Below are positions 50,208 through 59,167 of a DNA stretch of 59,486 bases, in pieces (within the stretch, counting starts at the first letter, position 1; each line of letters starts with the position of its first letter). A program made the position numbers and the translations under genes. Origin of the DNA: Candidatus Aminicenantota bacterium (GTDB lineage Bacteria; Acidobacteriota; Aminicenantia; UBA2199); assembly GCA_026393835.1 (NCBI GenBank), contig JAPKZK010000037.1, positions 1-59,486 on the forward strand, in the 5' to 3' direction. A model generated the notes under the pieces. The model did no database searches. It saw only the letters and a list, made by a program, of their open reading frames with translations, and was not told where the DNA came from.

Positions 50208-53120
50208 ATGACAGTCAACCGGTTTGCGGATTTCTTAAACGTGCTGGGATATCCCAGGGAAATGCTTGATACCGGTCTGGATGAAAATGTCTTTACCTAT
50301 CGCATTGATGTCAATGACCCGGAGATAGTCGATTTTCCCCCCCAACGCCTGGATTTGCACTATGTGTACACACCCACGGAGGAATCTATTTTTGAATCCC
50401 ACTCCGACTTCTGGAATCAAAACAGCGTGAATGCCTTTGTCGCTGTTTCCGATAATAAATGCCGCATTATTAACTCCAGGGAAAAACCCGATGAAACGGA
50501 CCCCTTAAGCAAAGCCATCACAATTAAATCTTTCGACTACGGGGTTAATTCCCAGGGTTTCGATAAGGACAAACTGAAAGAAATATTGAAAGATTCCGTC
50601 GATTCCACTTATTTTTTCGATTTTATTATCCAAAACCAAAAAACCGGCCATGAGGTCGATAAAGATTTGTTACTCAATCTCATCGCGCTGAGAAATGATC
50701 TTGAACAGGAAGGGAACGACAAAATCGCTTATTTATTAATCCTCAAATGTCTTTTTATAAAGTACCTGGAGGACAGGGGCATATATCCCCAAAACTATTT
50801 ATTGGACATTCTCCGCAGTAGTGTACCCGAGGTGTTGTTAAACGCATTTAAGGAAATCCGCAAGATAAACGGGGATCTTTTTAAACCGGGGAAGATCGAT
50901 GAAACTGCGATAACGCCGGGCTATATGAAGAAGTTATCCCGCTTCTTTAGCTGCGATTACCGGAGCAAACAACTTAAATTATTCCCTTACCGTTTCAATA
51001 AAATCCCGGTGCAATTAATCAGTAACGTATACGAAACTTTTCTCGAAAGCGAAGCGAAGCGGGGGAAAGGAATCTATTATACGCCACCTTTTATCGTCGA
51101 TTTTATGCTTTCTCATACTCTCAGGGAGAAACTAAACCGGAATCCTCGCGCCGCCGTATTGGACCCGGCCTGTGGTTCCGGCGCGTTCCTGGTAGAAAGT
51201 TTTAAGATGATAATCGGGGCTTTACCCTATAAACCCGGTTTTAAAGAGAAGCAAGAGATCATGGAAACCCAACTGTGGGGAATCGATCGCGATGAAAATT
51301 CCCTGCAAATAGCGGCATTCAGTCTTTACCTGGTGCTGTTGGAAAACGAAAGTCCCCAATATATTCGTGATCAAATCCAACGCGCCCACCCCATATTGCC
51401 GTCATTAATCGGGAAAACCCTTTTAAATGGAAATGCGTTAGTAGATGATAACCTATTTGGCGGGAAAATTTTCGATTGTGTGATCGCCAACCCTCCCTGG
51501 GGTTCCGTACCCGAAGATGAAGAACCGGGAAATATCGAAGAGAGAAAAGCCATCGGTTCCAAAGACCGGAAAGGCACCAACCCGGCATATGCAAGTGTAT
51601 CGGATTACGAACGCAGCCAGGCTTTTTTATTGAGGGCCGGGCAATGGGGAGATAATGAAACCATATTCGCGATGGTGGTAAAAAACTCTATTTTCTTGAA
51701 CAAACATGCAGCGGCTTTTAGAAAAGAATTATTGGAAAAATACCGCCTGTCCTATTTTTTCGAATTGTCCAAATTGGACAAAATACTTTTTAAAAAACGA
51801 TCCATTGGAAAGGTTGACCACCAGGAGATTGAAATCGGGTCAACCGAACCATGTGCCATAGTGGTTTTTGGGAAATCCCAGGATAAAACCGGTACTATTA
51901 ACTATATTGCACCCCAACTAACCGGTTTTTCCGAAAAATTTCAACTGATCCACTTTAGCCAAAAAGATATCAATCGAGTAATGCAAACCGACTTCCTTGA
52001 AGATGATCTGACCTGGAGAGTTCTTGCCAAAGGCAGTATGGATGACTACAAATTAATAAAAAAGATTTCCCGGCAAAATCGATCGTTAAAGATTACTTGC
52101 AGTAGAGGGTTTGAACCAAAACAAAATATGGGATCAACTGAAACGCAAGCATGGAACCGAATTTTAATCCAATCACAAAATATTGAGCGATATCATATTA
52201 AAAGGTCATTGAATATGTTTAATTGGAACCGGACGCTTCGCAGATACGGCGATGAAAACCTTTTTAATGGCGATAGAATATTGATTGCATATCGGCCTAT
52301 TCCCCGAGACCGGTTAAAACTTCGATGTATATTTACAGATGAAGAAATGGTATTCAGGAATGATATTCTCTGCTTCAAATCCGAAGAAATCACAAACTAC
52401 CTACCTTATCTGGCCATATTGAATTCCTCTTTCGCAGGGTATTATTTATTTAAAATTTCTGCCCAGTGGTACGGCGGTATAAAACGGGAGGCATTAAGAA
52501 CTTACGATCTGAAATCTTTTCCTTTCCCGGAGTCTGATAACCGTTTCCCGGAATTAATAGAGATGGCGAACCGGGTGATGGATCTCAAAAAAAACGACAA
52601 GGATTCATCAGAATTGGAAAGGAAAATCGACGAACTGGTTTTTGAGTTGTATGGTCTTTTGGAATTTGAAAAGGAAATCATCCGGGAGTTTTATCAAATC
52701 AACGTCGAACGGAAAAAAGACCACGTCAAAGAAAAAGATCTCCAAAATTACGTAAACAGGTTCCGTCAAAATTTTAAATTGGTCCTGGACCCGGGTTATG
52801 ACCTCAATGCCTCTTATTTTCAATCGCACCATATAGGTGCGTCGGTTTGTTTTCAAATGGTCAAAAAAGAGGATTTCATACCGGCAATTGCCCGTGAAGA
52901 TATTCCTATTTTGCATATCGTCAAGAAAAGCCAATTGCAGCAGAGTTTCACCTCCCGGATGATAAATGAAGACAAAGTGAAAATATACGATGAAAAGAAA
53001 TTTTACATCATTAAAAGCAACTACTTCAAAGATTGGACGGCAAGGCAAGCGGTAAAGGACGCCAATGAAGAAATCGGGCTGCTGTTCAAAAACTTGCCGG
53101 TGCATCATAACCATGGTTGA
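50208..53120 (+). CDS. N6-adenine DNA methyltransferase with extra domains (Eco57I/type IIG-like)
   Basis: A 970-residue protein. The first 290 residues are a helical region with DPEIVDFPPQRLDLHYVYTP and KCLFIKYLEDRGIYP. The amino-methyltransferase follows with motif I DPACGSGAFLVE (Asp319) and motif IV NPPWG (Asn428). The C-terminal third resembles a specificity/TaqI-like target-recognition region (ILNSSFAGYYLFKISAQWYGG). The N-terminal part lacks a clear PD-(D/E)XK triad, so cleavage, if any, may come from the next gene, whose start lies inside this one. The ATG at 50208 has GGAGA 8 nt upstream. The frame is open to 50178 without support. Confidence 0.85.
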   Translation: MTVNRFADFLNVLGYPREMLDTGLDENVFTYRIDVNDPEIVDFPPQRLDLHYVYTPTEESIFESHSDFWNQNSVNAFVAVSDNKCRIINSREKPDETDPLSKAITIKSFDYGVNSQGFDKDKLKEILKDSVDSTYFFDFIIQNQKTGHEVDKDLLLNLIALRNDLEQEGNDKIAYLLILKCLFIKYLEDRGIYPQNYLLDILRSSVPEVLLNAFKEIRKINGDLFKPGKIDETAITPGYMKKLSRFFSCDYRSKQLKLFPYRFNKIPVQLISNVYETFLESEAKRGKGIYYTPPFIVDFMLSHTLREKLNRNPRAAVLDPACGSGAFLVESFKMIIGALPYKPGFKEKQEIMETQLWGIDRDENSLQIAAFSLYLVLLENESPQYIRDQIQRAHPILPSLIGKTLLNGNALVDDNLFGGKIFDCVIANPPWGSVPEDEEPGNIEERKAIGSKDRKGTNPAYASVSDYERSQAFLLRAGQWGDNETIFAMVVKNSIFLNKHAAAFRKELLEKYRLSYFFELSKLDKILFKKRSIGKVDHQEIEIGSTEPCAIVVFGKSQDKTGTINYIAPQLTGFSEKFQLIHFSQKDINRVMQTDFLEDDLTWRVLAKGSMDDYKLIKKISRQNRSLKITCSRGFEPKQNMGSTETQAWNRILIQSQNIERYHIKRSLNMFNWNRTLRRYGDENLFNGDRILIAYRPIPRDRLKLRCIFTDEEMVFRNDILCFKSEEITNYLPYLAILNSSFAGYYLFKISAQWYGGIKREALRTYDLKSFPFPESDNRFPELIEMANRVMDLKKNDKDSSELERKIDELVFELYGLLEFEKEIIREFYQINVERKKDHVKEKDLQNYVNRFRQNFKLVLDPGYDLNASYFQSHHIGASVCFQMVKKEDFIPAIAREDIPILHIVKKSQLQQSFTSRMINEDKVKIYDEKKFYIIKSNYFKDWTARQAVKDANEEIGLLFKNLPVHHNHG

Positions 53121-53736
53121 CGGAAAACAATTTATGTCCTTTGCGCTTGATAAATTGGGATTTAAATCCCAAGAGGATTTATTTGAGAATCTTTACCTGA
53201 AGGCTTTCATTGATTCTTACCATAGAATAGGAAAAGATTCCATATTAGAGGAAAAAATAAGGGACCGGTTTGTTTTCGATTTGGAACGGGAAAATCCGCT
53301 GACAAAGAACTTAATTCAGCAGCAAATTCTATTACTTAATTGGGAGAGATGGCAAAATGTCTCTGAGGAGGAAAGGTCCAGGGCAGACATCTCTTTTTCG
53401 ATTTCCGGCTTTGAATTCATAATCGAATGCAAACGATTGAAATATGCCGATAACAGGTATTTGGAGGGGGGGCTTAAACGTTTTGTAGAGTTAAAATATG
53501 CCAAAAACGACAGCCATGCCGGGATGATCGGGTTCGTAATCAATGGGGAAATCAAACCGATCGTAGAAGTTTTGAAAGCAAAGGTTAATGCGTTTCATTT
53601 CACTCCCGGTTCTGAGAATCTTTTAAAAAAAAGTTGTTTGGACTGGGAATACAGTTTTCAATCCAGGCACGATCGCAGCAAGAATACCCAGATTCAACTT
53701 TACCATTTGTTTTTTGATTTTATCCCCCGGATTTAA
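53113..53736 (+). CDS. PD-(D/E)XK nuclease-like protein, partner of the methylase
   Basis: A 207-residue protein from the ATG at 53113 (MVDGKQFMSFAL), overlapping the methylase stop by 8 bp and so translationally coupled. A nuclease core is visible: Asp92 in RADISFSI and Glu105-Cys-Lys107 in FIIECKR, with a preceding helical part. It could be the restriction subunit of the methylase pair or a nuclease of a defence module. No known restriction family can be named from the sequence alone. Confidence 0.7.
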   Translation: MVDGKQFMSFALDKLGFKSQEDLFENLYLKAFIDSYHRIGKDSILEEKIRDRFVFDLERENPLTKNLIQQQILLLNWERWQNVSEEERSRADISFSISGFEFIIECKRLKYADNRYLEGGLKRFVELKYAKNDSHAGMIGFVINGEIKPIVEVLKAKVNAFHFTPGSENLLKKSCLDWEYSFQSRHDRSKNTQIQLYHLFFDFIPRI

Positions 53737-53826
53737 TCATCTTTTTCAACAGGGCCGGGTAAATAAAAGCGGTTCGATTATTTCTTCAAAAGAATCCATG
53801 GCAGGTAGCGTCGCAGCCGCTTCTTT

Positions 53827-54141
53827 TCCAATGGTAAGGAACCAATGTCCGTTGGTAATCTGTCAATGTCCGACGGGAAGGAATGAATGTCCAACGGTAA
53901 TCCGTCAATGTCCAATGGTAAGGAATGAATGTCCGTTGGTAATCCATCAATGTCCGACGGTAAGGAACCAATGTCCGTTGGTAATCTATCAATGTCCAAT
54001 GGTAAGGAACCAATGTCCGTTGGTAATCCATCGATGTCCGGCGGGAAGGAAACAATATCCGTCGGTAATCTGTCAATGTCCGATGGGAAGGAATCAATAT
54101 CCGTTGGTAATCTGTCAATGTCCGGCGGTAAGGAATGAATG
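53827..54141. repeat. 21-bp tandem array 3 (15 units, alternating A/B)
   Basis: Units start every 21 bp from 53827 to 54121, each beginning TCC and ending AATG, AATA or GATG. They alternate between A (TCCGACGGTAAGGAA...) and B (TCCGTTGGTAATC...), giving a 42-bp higher-order period. No slip is seen. The array follows the nuclease gene by 90 bp. Frames are open on both strands, as expected for a period divisible by three. Confidence 0.95.
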
Positions 54142-54218
54142 TCCGGTCGGAACCATATTCACCGTTAACAATTATCCCTTTTCTGCCACGCCTTTGTGGC
54201 TATCTTTACAGCAGTTGC

Positions 54219-54510
54219 GGCAATTACCAAAGAGTGTGAGGCAAATGCCACAGTTCCTGGGGCAAATGACAAAGACCCTGAGGCAATTGACAAACTTCCT
54301 GGGGCAATTGCCAAAGAGGTTGTGACAAATGTCCGAACATCTTTGGCAAATGACAAAACACTTGAGGCAAATGACAAAGACCCTGAGGCAATTGACAAAC
54401 TTCCTGGGGCAAATGCCAAAGAGGTTGTGGCAAATGCCGGAGCATCTTTGGAAAATTCCCCAACATCTTAGGCAAATGACAAAGATCTTTTGGCAAATGC
54501 CACAGGCGTT
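54219..54510. repeat. 21-bp tandem array 4 (14 units, 105-bp higher-order repeat)
   Basis: Units start at 54219 and every 21 bp to 54492, with consensus GGCAAATGACAAAG. Units 3-6 (54261-54344) recur nearly unchanged as units 8-11 (54366-54449), so a block of five units (105 bp) was duplicated. The last unit is 19 bp and runs straight into array 5. The unit sequence is unrelated to arrays 3 and 5. Confidence 0.95.
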
Positions 54511-54971
54511 GTGCAAGATTACACGAGACTTGTGTCAGATCGCACCGCACTTATGTATGATCGCACGGAGGCCGTGTAAGATAACACAAAGCCCGTGCAT
54601 GATCGCACGGAGGTTGTGTAAGGTAACACAGGGCTCGTGCATGATCACACAGCGGTCATGAAAGATAACACAGGGATTGCGTATGATTGCACAGCACCCG
54701 TGCATGATAGCACGGAAGTAGTGTAAGATAACACAGAGCTTGTGCATGATCGCACAGCGGTTGTGCAATATAACACAGGGCCCGTGCATGATCGCACGGA
54801 GGTCGTGTAAGATAACACGGGGCTTGTGATTGATCGCACGACGACTGTACAAGATAGTACGGGGCTTGTGAATGATCGCATGGGGCTTGTTCAAGATAAC
54901 ACAAGGGCCGTGCATGATAGCAAGCACCTGTGCAAGATAGCACGGCGGCTGTGTAAAGTTCTGCCACAAGT
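54511..54971. repeat. 21-bp tandem array 5 (22 units with covarying dyads)
   Basis: Units start at 54511 and every 21 bp; one unit at 54910 is 20 bp. They tend to alternate between GTGCATGATCGCAC and GTGTAAGATAACAC. In both forms the first four bases pair with the last four of the 14-base core. One unit (54847) has GTAC ... GTAC, again self-complementary. The remaining 7 bp (for example GGAGGTC, AGGGCTC) are variable. TAA codons close the plus-strand frames. Confidence 0.95.
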
Positions 54972-55060
54972 GAGATATATAGGCATTCCCGGCTGCCAGG
55001 CATTAACATAATTTCGCTTGGGAGACATGTAAAGATGGTGCTTTGTGGGCCTAATCTTTC

Positions 55061-55095
55061 ATTAACCATTAACAATTGACAATTAACAATTATCC
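55061..55095. repeat. 7-bp microsatellite (ATTAACA, five units)
   Basis: ATTAACC, ATTAACA, ATTGACA, ATTAACA, ATTATCC in a row. The end, AACAATTATCCCTTTT, recurs just before array 4 (about 54167-54182). Confidence 0.75.
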
Positions 55096-55391
55096 CTTTT
55101 TCGCTTACTAATCGAGTATCGGGCGGACACTCCCTGAATTCAAAAATACGGAACTCGGAAACGACACGGGACATGGAGCTTGACATCCATACTTATAGTT
55201 CCCTGTTTTTAATGGGCATTGGTACCCTTCGGGCGTTGAAAAGTAAAATTAAAAATGGAAGCGGAGCCCTTCGGGCCTATTGTCTACGCCTGCGGCGAAA
55301 TAGCCGCAGTTGGCTGGGAGATTATAATTGATTAAAAAATAGGCCAGCGGATGACTAATTAAATCAATCCGACTTCCCCCGGAGATTTTTT
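55096..55391. other. gene-free stretch with small UUCG-type hairpins
   Basis: Two CCCTTCGGG motifs (near 55229 and 55268) can form tight hairpins, and GCCTGCGGCGAAATAGCCGC near 55291 another. No promoter, gene or tract of T typical of a terminator was found. The region follows the triple array. Confidence 0.4.
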
Positions 55392-56210
55392 CTAAAGGTC
55401 GGGATATTCCTTCTTAAGATGTTCCAGGGTTGTCTTAGCCTCTTCATTCGTTTTGGCCAATTCTGTCAGGCTTTTTAAGGCATTTTTATCACCAAAAACA
55501 GCGAGAGCCCTTAATGCCGCAAATTTAACGGAATCATTTTCGGAAGCTGATAATTCCTTTATTTTCCTATGAGCCAAAGGGCTGTAATAATAACTATCTG
55601 TAATTTTTGTCATGCCATCGATGATTTCTTCTATGTTTCGTGAAAATAATTTGTTATAATAGGTTTGAAAATCCCTGACCAATAATGCATCTTTTCGTAA
55701 ATTGTCCATCTCTCTGTAAGAATCCTCTATTTTCTTTTTAAATTCCGATGTTTTCTTATGTAATTCTTCTAGTATGGATTCAACTGTTTTGATTCTTTCG
55801 GAAAATATTTCTTTATAATCGTTTATCCTTCTATTTATGAGATTTTCAATGAATTCTCTATCTTTATAAGATGAACGATAATTTAGCCAACCAATTGCAG
55901 TAAGTACTATCCCTATTCCGAATAAGATGTATTGAGCTATTGATAAAAAATTGTTAACGCTGTCCGCATGTTTTTGGTAAATTCTTTCGACATATCGATA
56001 TACTTCTTCTTTATCAAAATCAGTTTTCTTATCCGGTTCTGTTGGATCAGGATTCCCTTTTGCTTTATGATTTTGATCGACAACCGGTGCAGCCGATGGT
56101 TGAGTATTTACATCCCGCTTTTGATTATCTTGAGAAAGAACAGTAAAGGGCGTAAAAGCATGTACAAAAATAATTATTATAGCTGCTGTAAGAAAAATTT
56201 TGTCTTTCAT
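55392..56210 (-). CDS. membrane protein with coiled coil and HEAT-like C-terminus
   Basis: A 272-residue protein. A signal-like hydrophobic N-terminus (about 5-25) and a Pro/Asp/Lys-rich stretch to about 70 precede a transmembrane segment (SIAQYILFGIGIVLTAIGWL, about 90-109). Next comes a long coiled coil (about 115-175). The last 80 residues resemble a HEAT repeat (SENDSVKFAALRALAVFGDK). It is separated by one base from the stop of the receiver gene, so it is the third gene of the kinase operon. It may be the output or membrane partner of that system; this is inference. Confidence 0.7.
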   Translation of the reverse strand: MKDKIFLTAAIIIIFVHAFTPFTVLSQDNQKRDVNTQPSAAPVVDQNHKAKGNPDPTEPDKKTDFDKEEVYRYVERIYQKHADSVNNFLSIAQYILFGIGIVLTAIGWLNYRSSYKDREFIENLINRRINDYKEIFSERIKTVESILEELHKKTSEFKKKIEDSYREMDNLRKDALLVRDFQTYYNKLFSRNIEEIIDGMTKITDSYYYSPLAHRKIKELSASENDSVKFAALRALAVFGDKNALKSLTELAKTNEEAKTTLEHLKKEYPDL

Positions 56211-56211
56211 T

Positions 56212-56619
56212 TTAGTCCTCCAGGTATTCCTTTATATTGTCCCATAAATCCCTGGGCGAAATCGGTTTGGGAAGATATTTTTCTGCCCCCAAACCTTTGC
56301 TTAAATCTTCAAAAATATCCGGTCGCCTTGCAGAAAGAATGATAACCGGAACTGGACCGTATTTACTTTTGATTTCTCTAAGCATTTCAATTCCCGTTCT
56401 TCTTCCCATATCCGTATCTGTCTCATCAAAATGCCGATCCTTTGAAACTGGAAAAATAATATCCAATATTATTAAATCATATTGTGTCTTTTTTAATTTT
56501 TCCAGCGCGTCATCGATATTGTCAATTCCTTCCAAAGAATGACCTTTTGCTTGAATTACTTGAAATAAATCTCTAATTTTCCTGAATTCATCGTCGATAA
56601 CCAAGACTTTTTTATCCAT
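56212..56619 (-). CDS. stand-alone response regulator receiver protein
   Basis: A 135-residue receiver domain without an output domain. The acidic pair DDE is near the start, the phosphoacceptor Asp in LIILDIIFP, and the Lys in LPKPISPRDLW. The loop after the phosphoacceptor carries an insert of some 15 residues (SKDRHFDETDTDMGRR) not usual for receivers. It starts within the end of the histidine kinase gene with AAGGAG upstream. A start 6 codons earlier lacks this site. Such single-domain regulators act through protein contacts. Confidence 0.88.
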   Translation of the reverse strand: MDKKVLVIDDEFRKIRDLFQVIQAKGHSLEGIDNIDDALEKLKKTQYDLIILDIIFPVSKDRHFDETDTDMGRRTGIEMLREIKSKYGPVPVIILSARRPDIFEDLSKGLGAEKYLPKPISPRDLWDNIKEYLED

Positions 56620-59167
56620 GTTCTTCTCCTTGTTCAATTAAAAAGTTTAATGTAAACACATTTTTAAAGATTCTTTCTTTAAATACAGAACTCTCAACCT
56701 TAATTTGTCCTCCATGTTTTTCGACTATCCGTTTTACAAAATTTAAACCAATTCCCGAACCTGTGATGTACATTTTTTTTGCTTCCTCTTCGCGATACCA
56801 CTTATCAAATATTTTTTTTGTATCGTGGATCTGGATCCCATAGTTAATGACTTCAAATATGATTTGATCTTCACAAACACGTGTTTTAACCTCTATGGGG
56901 AATTCTCTCAAATCGGTCGAATAGTGCCCGGCATTTATAAACAAATTTGTAAAAAGGTGGGTTACCAGTTTTCGATCAAGAGAAATATCCGGGAGTTTTT
57001 TTATCTCTTCCCAATTTACTTCAATGGGATTTTCTTTTACCAATTGCCAGGCGTCAAAAATACATGGATAAATCCCTTCTTTTTGGAAGCTGTAGAACCC
57101 ATCATTATCGATCATTACACTGGACCCTAATTCCGAAATTTCATTGTCCAGAAGTTTGAGGGTATCCTGGATTCTAATACTCGTTTCCTTTATTTCACCC
57201 GGTTTTGTAATGTCCATCTCTATATTGCCGCTGAGTGCCATGGCTATTTGAATCTTTGTTTTAACATCATGGGTGAGATCAGTAATGTACTGGTCTTTTT
57301 CCTTTTCCGCCTGTTTTATTTTATTTACCAATATGGCAATTTGCGACGACAGGTTGATAAACAATTGTTCTTCAAATTCCGTAAATTGTTTTTCCTCATT
57401 GCTGTAAATATCCAATATCCCAATGACTTTGGCCTTGAAAATGATTGGAGAAATAATCCGTGACTTTGCCTTACCCCTATAATCCGGATGAAAATCCATT
57501 ATCTCTTCCCTGGTTTTTAAATTTAGAATTCGCGGCTCTCTTGTTTTTATTTTCTCAAGTATCTCCCTATTACAGTGGATACAATAATTTTCCGAATCTA
57601 TTTCATTTTCGACTTTATCTTTTCTTAGATCGCATCTTCTTAATGATGAGTATGTGTAGTCCTTGTCACTTTCGAACATTACACAAACATCGCTGATTTT
57701 ATACAACTTTTTTATTTCCTGTTGAATGGTACCGAATATCTGTTCTAAATTTACGTTTTTCGTAATTTCAGCGATAATTTCATTAATTTTTTTCGCCAGT
57801 TGATATTCCCTGGCCATTTCTACAGCGATAGAGATCTGGTTTGAGAAATTTCGTAAAAGCTCAATATTTGATGGATCGATGGATTTACCGTCGTACCTGT
57901 TATCCACGTAAATAACTCCAATATTCCGGTCGCTGCAAATTAAGGGTACGCAGAAATAACAATTTGAGCACTGGCTGGTAATGCCAATTTTACTTAAAAA
58001 TTCATCCTGTTTGATTGGAACGGTGTTTTTTCGATCATTGAATGTTTCAGTGATGATATTTTTGTCTTTTTTAAGCGAATAACTTATTTCCCTACACATG
58101 GCATTAAATGTTTCACTCAAATAATACTCTTTTTTATCGATGCCGGGACTTTTAAAAAAAGACACATCCTCATTAGCATGAAAAGCCTTTTTAAATTTGT
58201 TTAAGATTTCTTTAAGACCTACTTTTGTTAACTCCTGCCAGACAGGGTCTTCCCAGATTTTACCGGCAGATTCAACATCAAAGGGGCCGACCGCCCGTTT
58301 AACAATTAGTCTGTCATCATTATTCTCATCTTTTAAAAAAAGAACCGCACGGTTATAACCCAATCCCCGCCTAATTGTTATGCAGGTTAAAACTAAAAAG
58401 AGCGTGCAATCGATATTAGAAGCTTCCTCTTCATGTAAATATCTTGACATTTCGGAGATCAAGTTCATTTTTTCCAAAAACTGTTGATTATTCAGAACGT
58501 CGGCAACTAAATTGCCAATAAATTTGAATGAATCGGTTTCATCTTTTCTAAAACCGGTTTCCAGTATTTTTCCTTCGTAATCCAATTTATTGCCGCAGCG
58601 CAAAAGGCCAATCGGCTTATTGTTTATAACCAGCGTCGAAAAAATGGCATTTTGAATTCTTTTTGAATCCAGAACTTCCTCATATCTTTTAATTACTTCT
58701 TGATTTTTTCGAGCATTCGCAGGGATATCATTGTCACACAACGTATTACATTCGCTATAAACTCTGCCGGCAAGAAATGTCCCACTTCGATATGTTTCAG
58801 GGAAATTATCAATATCGGTCCGGAACTGTATTTGATCGTTTTCATCGACTTTTCTCACGCAAGTTGCACCTTTTTCCAGGGAGTCGTTTACGGTATTATA
58901 GACGAAAATCGTGCACATCTCCGTATTAAAATACCGGCAGATGTTTTTCACAATGGTTTGGGACAAATCCTTTTTAGATAAATTCCTGTTTATTTCAGAA
59001 CCGATCTTTTTAATGGATTCATAATTGTGGGTTTCTCTCATGGATTTTATTGCCAGCCCTGCGTATCGTAAAAGATTTTTTAAATAATCGATACCTTCCA
59101 CTGTAATTGGCTTGCCGGAATTATAATTATCCATCCCGATTAAGCCGATAAGCTCTTTTTCCACCAT
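56612..59167 (-). CDS. multi-GAF histidine kinase, apparently 5'-truncated
   Basis: From the first ATG the protein has 851 residues. Several GAF-like domains (about 1-60, 65-225, 235-470, 480-635) are followed by a HisKA-like helix with ITDLTHDVKTKIQIA and a HATPase with NLFINAGHYS, NYGIQI and GSGIGLNFVKRI. It is soluble. The reading frame continues upstream of the ATG to 59359, with residues that look like the missing start of the first GAF domain (RASTERFTGEYEKLIVAIDP ... NSCTVKLMVEKELIG). It then hits a stop at 59360-59362 without any ATG, GTG or TTG. Either the 5' end is lost or shifted, or the gene is a decaying pseudogene with an intact remainder. The receiver gene overlaps its end. Confidence 0.8.
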   Translation of the reverse strand: MVEKELIGLIGMDNYNSGKPITVEGIDYLKNLLRYAGLAIKSMRETHNYESIKKIGSEINRNLSKKDLSQTIVKNICRYFNTEMCTIFVYNTVNDSLEKGATCVRKVDENDQIQFRTDIDNFPETYRSGTFLAGRVYSECNTLCDNDIPANARKNQEVIKRYEEVLDSKRIQNAIFSTLVINNKPIGLLRCGNKLDYEGKILETGFRKDETDSFKFIGNLVADVLNNQQFLEKMNLISEMSRYLHEEEASNIDCTLFLVLTCITIRRGLGYNRAVLFLKDENNDDRLIVKRAVGPFDVESAGKIWEDPVWQELTKVGLKEILNKFKKAFHANEDVSFFKSPGIDKKEYYLSETFNAMCREISYSLKKDKNIITETFNDRKNTVPIKQDEFLSKIGITSQCSNCYFCVPLICSDRNIGVIYVDNRYDGKSIDPSNIELLRNFSNQISIAVEMAREYQLAKKINEIIAEITKNVNLEQIFGTIQQEIKKLYKISDVCVMFESDKDYTYSSLRRCDLRKDKVENEIDSENYCIHCNREILEKIKTREPRILNLKTREEIMDFHPDYRGKAKSRIISPIIFKAKVIGILDIYSNEEKQFTEFEEQLFINLSSQIAILVNKIKQAEKEKDQYITDLTHDVKTKIQIAMALSGNIEMDITKPGEIKETSIRIQDTLKLLDNEISELGSSVMIDNDGFYSFQKEGIYPCIFDAWQLVKENPIEVNWEEIKKLPDISLDRKLVTHLFTNLFINAGHYSTDLREFPIEVKTRVCEDQIIFEVINYGIQIHDTKKIFDKWYREEEAKKMYITGSGIGLNFVKRIVEKHGGQIKVESSVFKERIFKNVFTLNFLIEQGEEHG

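Noticed and set aside
50042..50269. A 75-codon ORF from a GTG before the methylase
   Set aside because: It overlaps the methylase promoter and start in another frame and has no ribosome-binding site. A decayed remnant is possible but cannot be shown.
53714..54661. Repeat-rich proteins encoded by arrays 3 and 4 (203 and 110 codons on plus, several on minus)
   Set aside because: Frames are open in several phases and on both strands because the period is divisible by 3. No ribosome-binding sites are present, and composition is set by the repeat. A coding origin is kept only as an alternative in the findings.
53827..54971. CRISPR array
   Set aside because: Units are 21 bp, contiguous and degenerate. 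There are no unique spacers of constant length between identical repeats and no cas genes.
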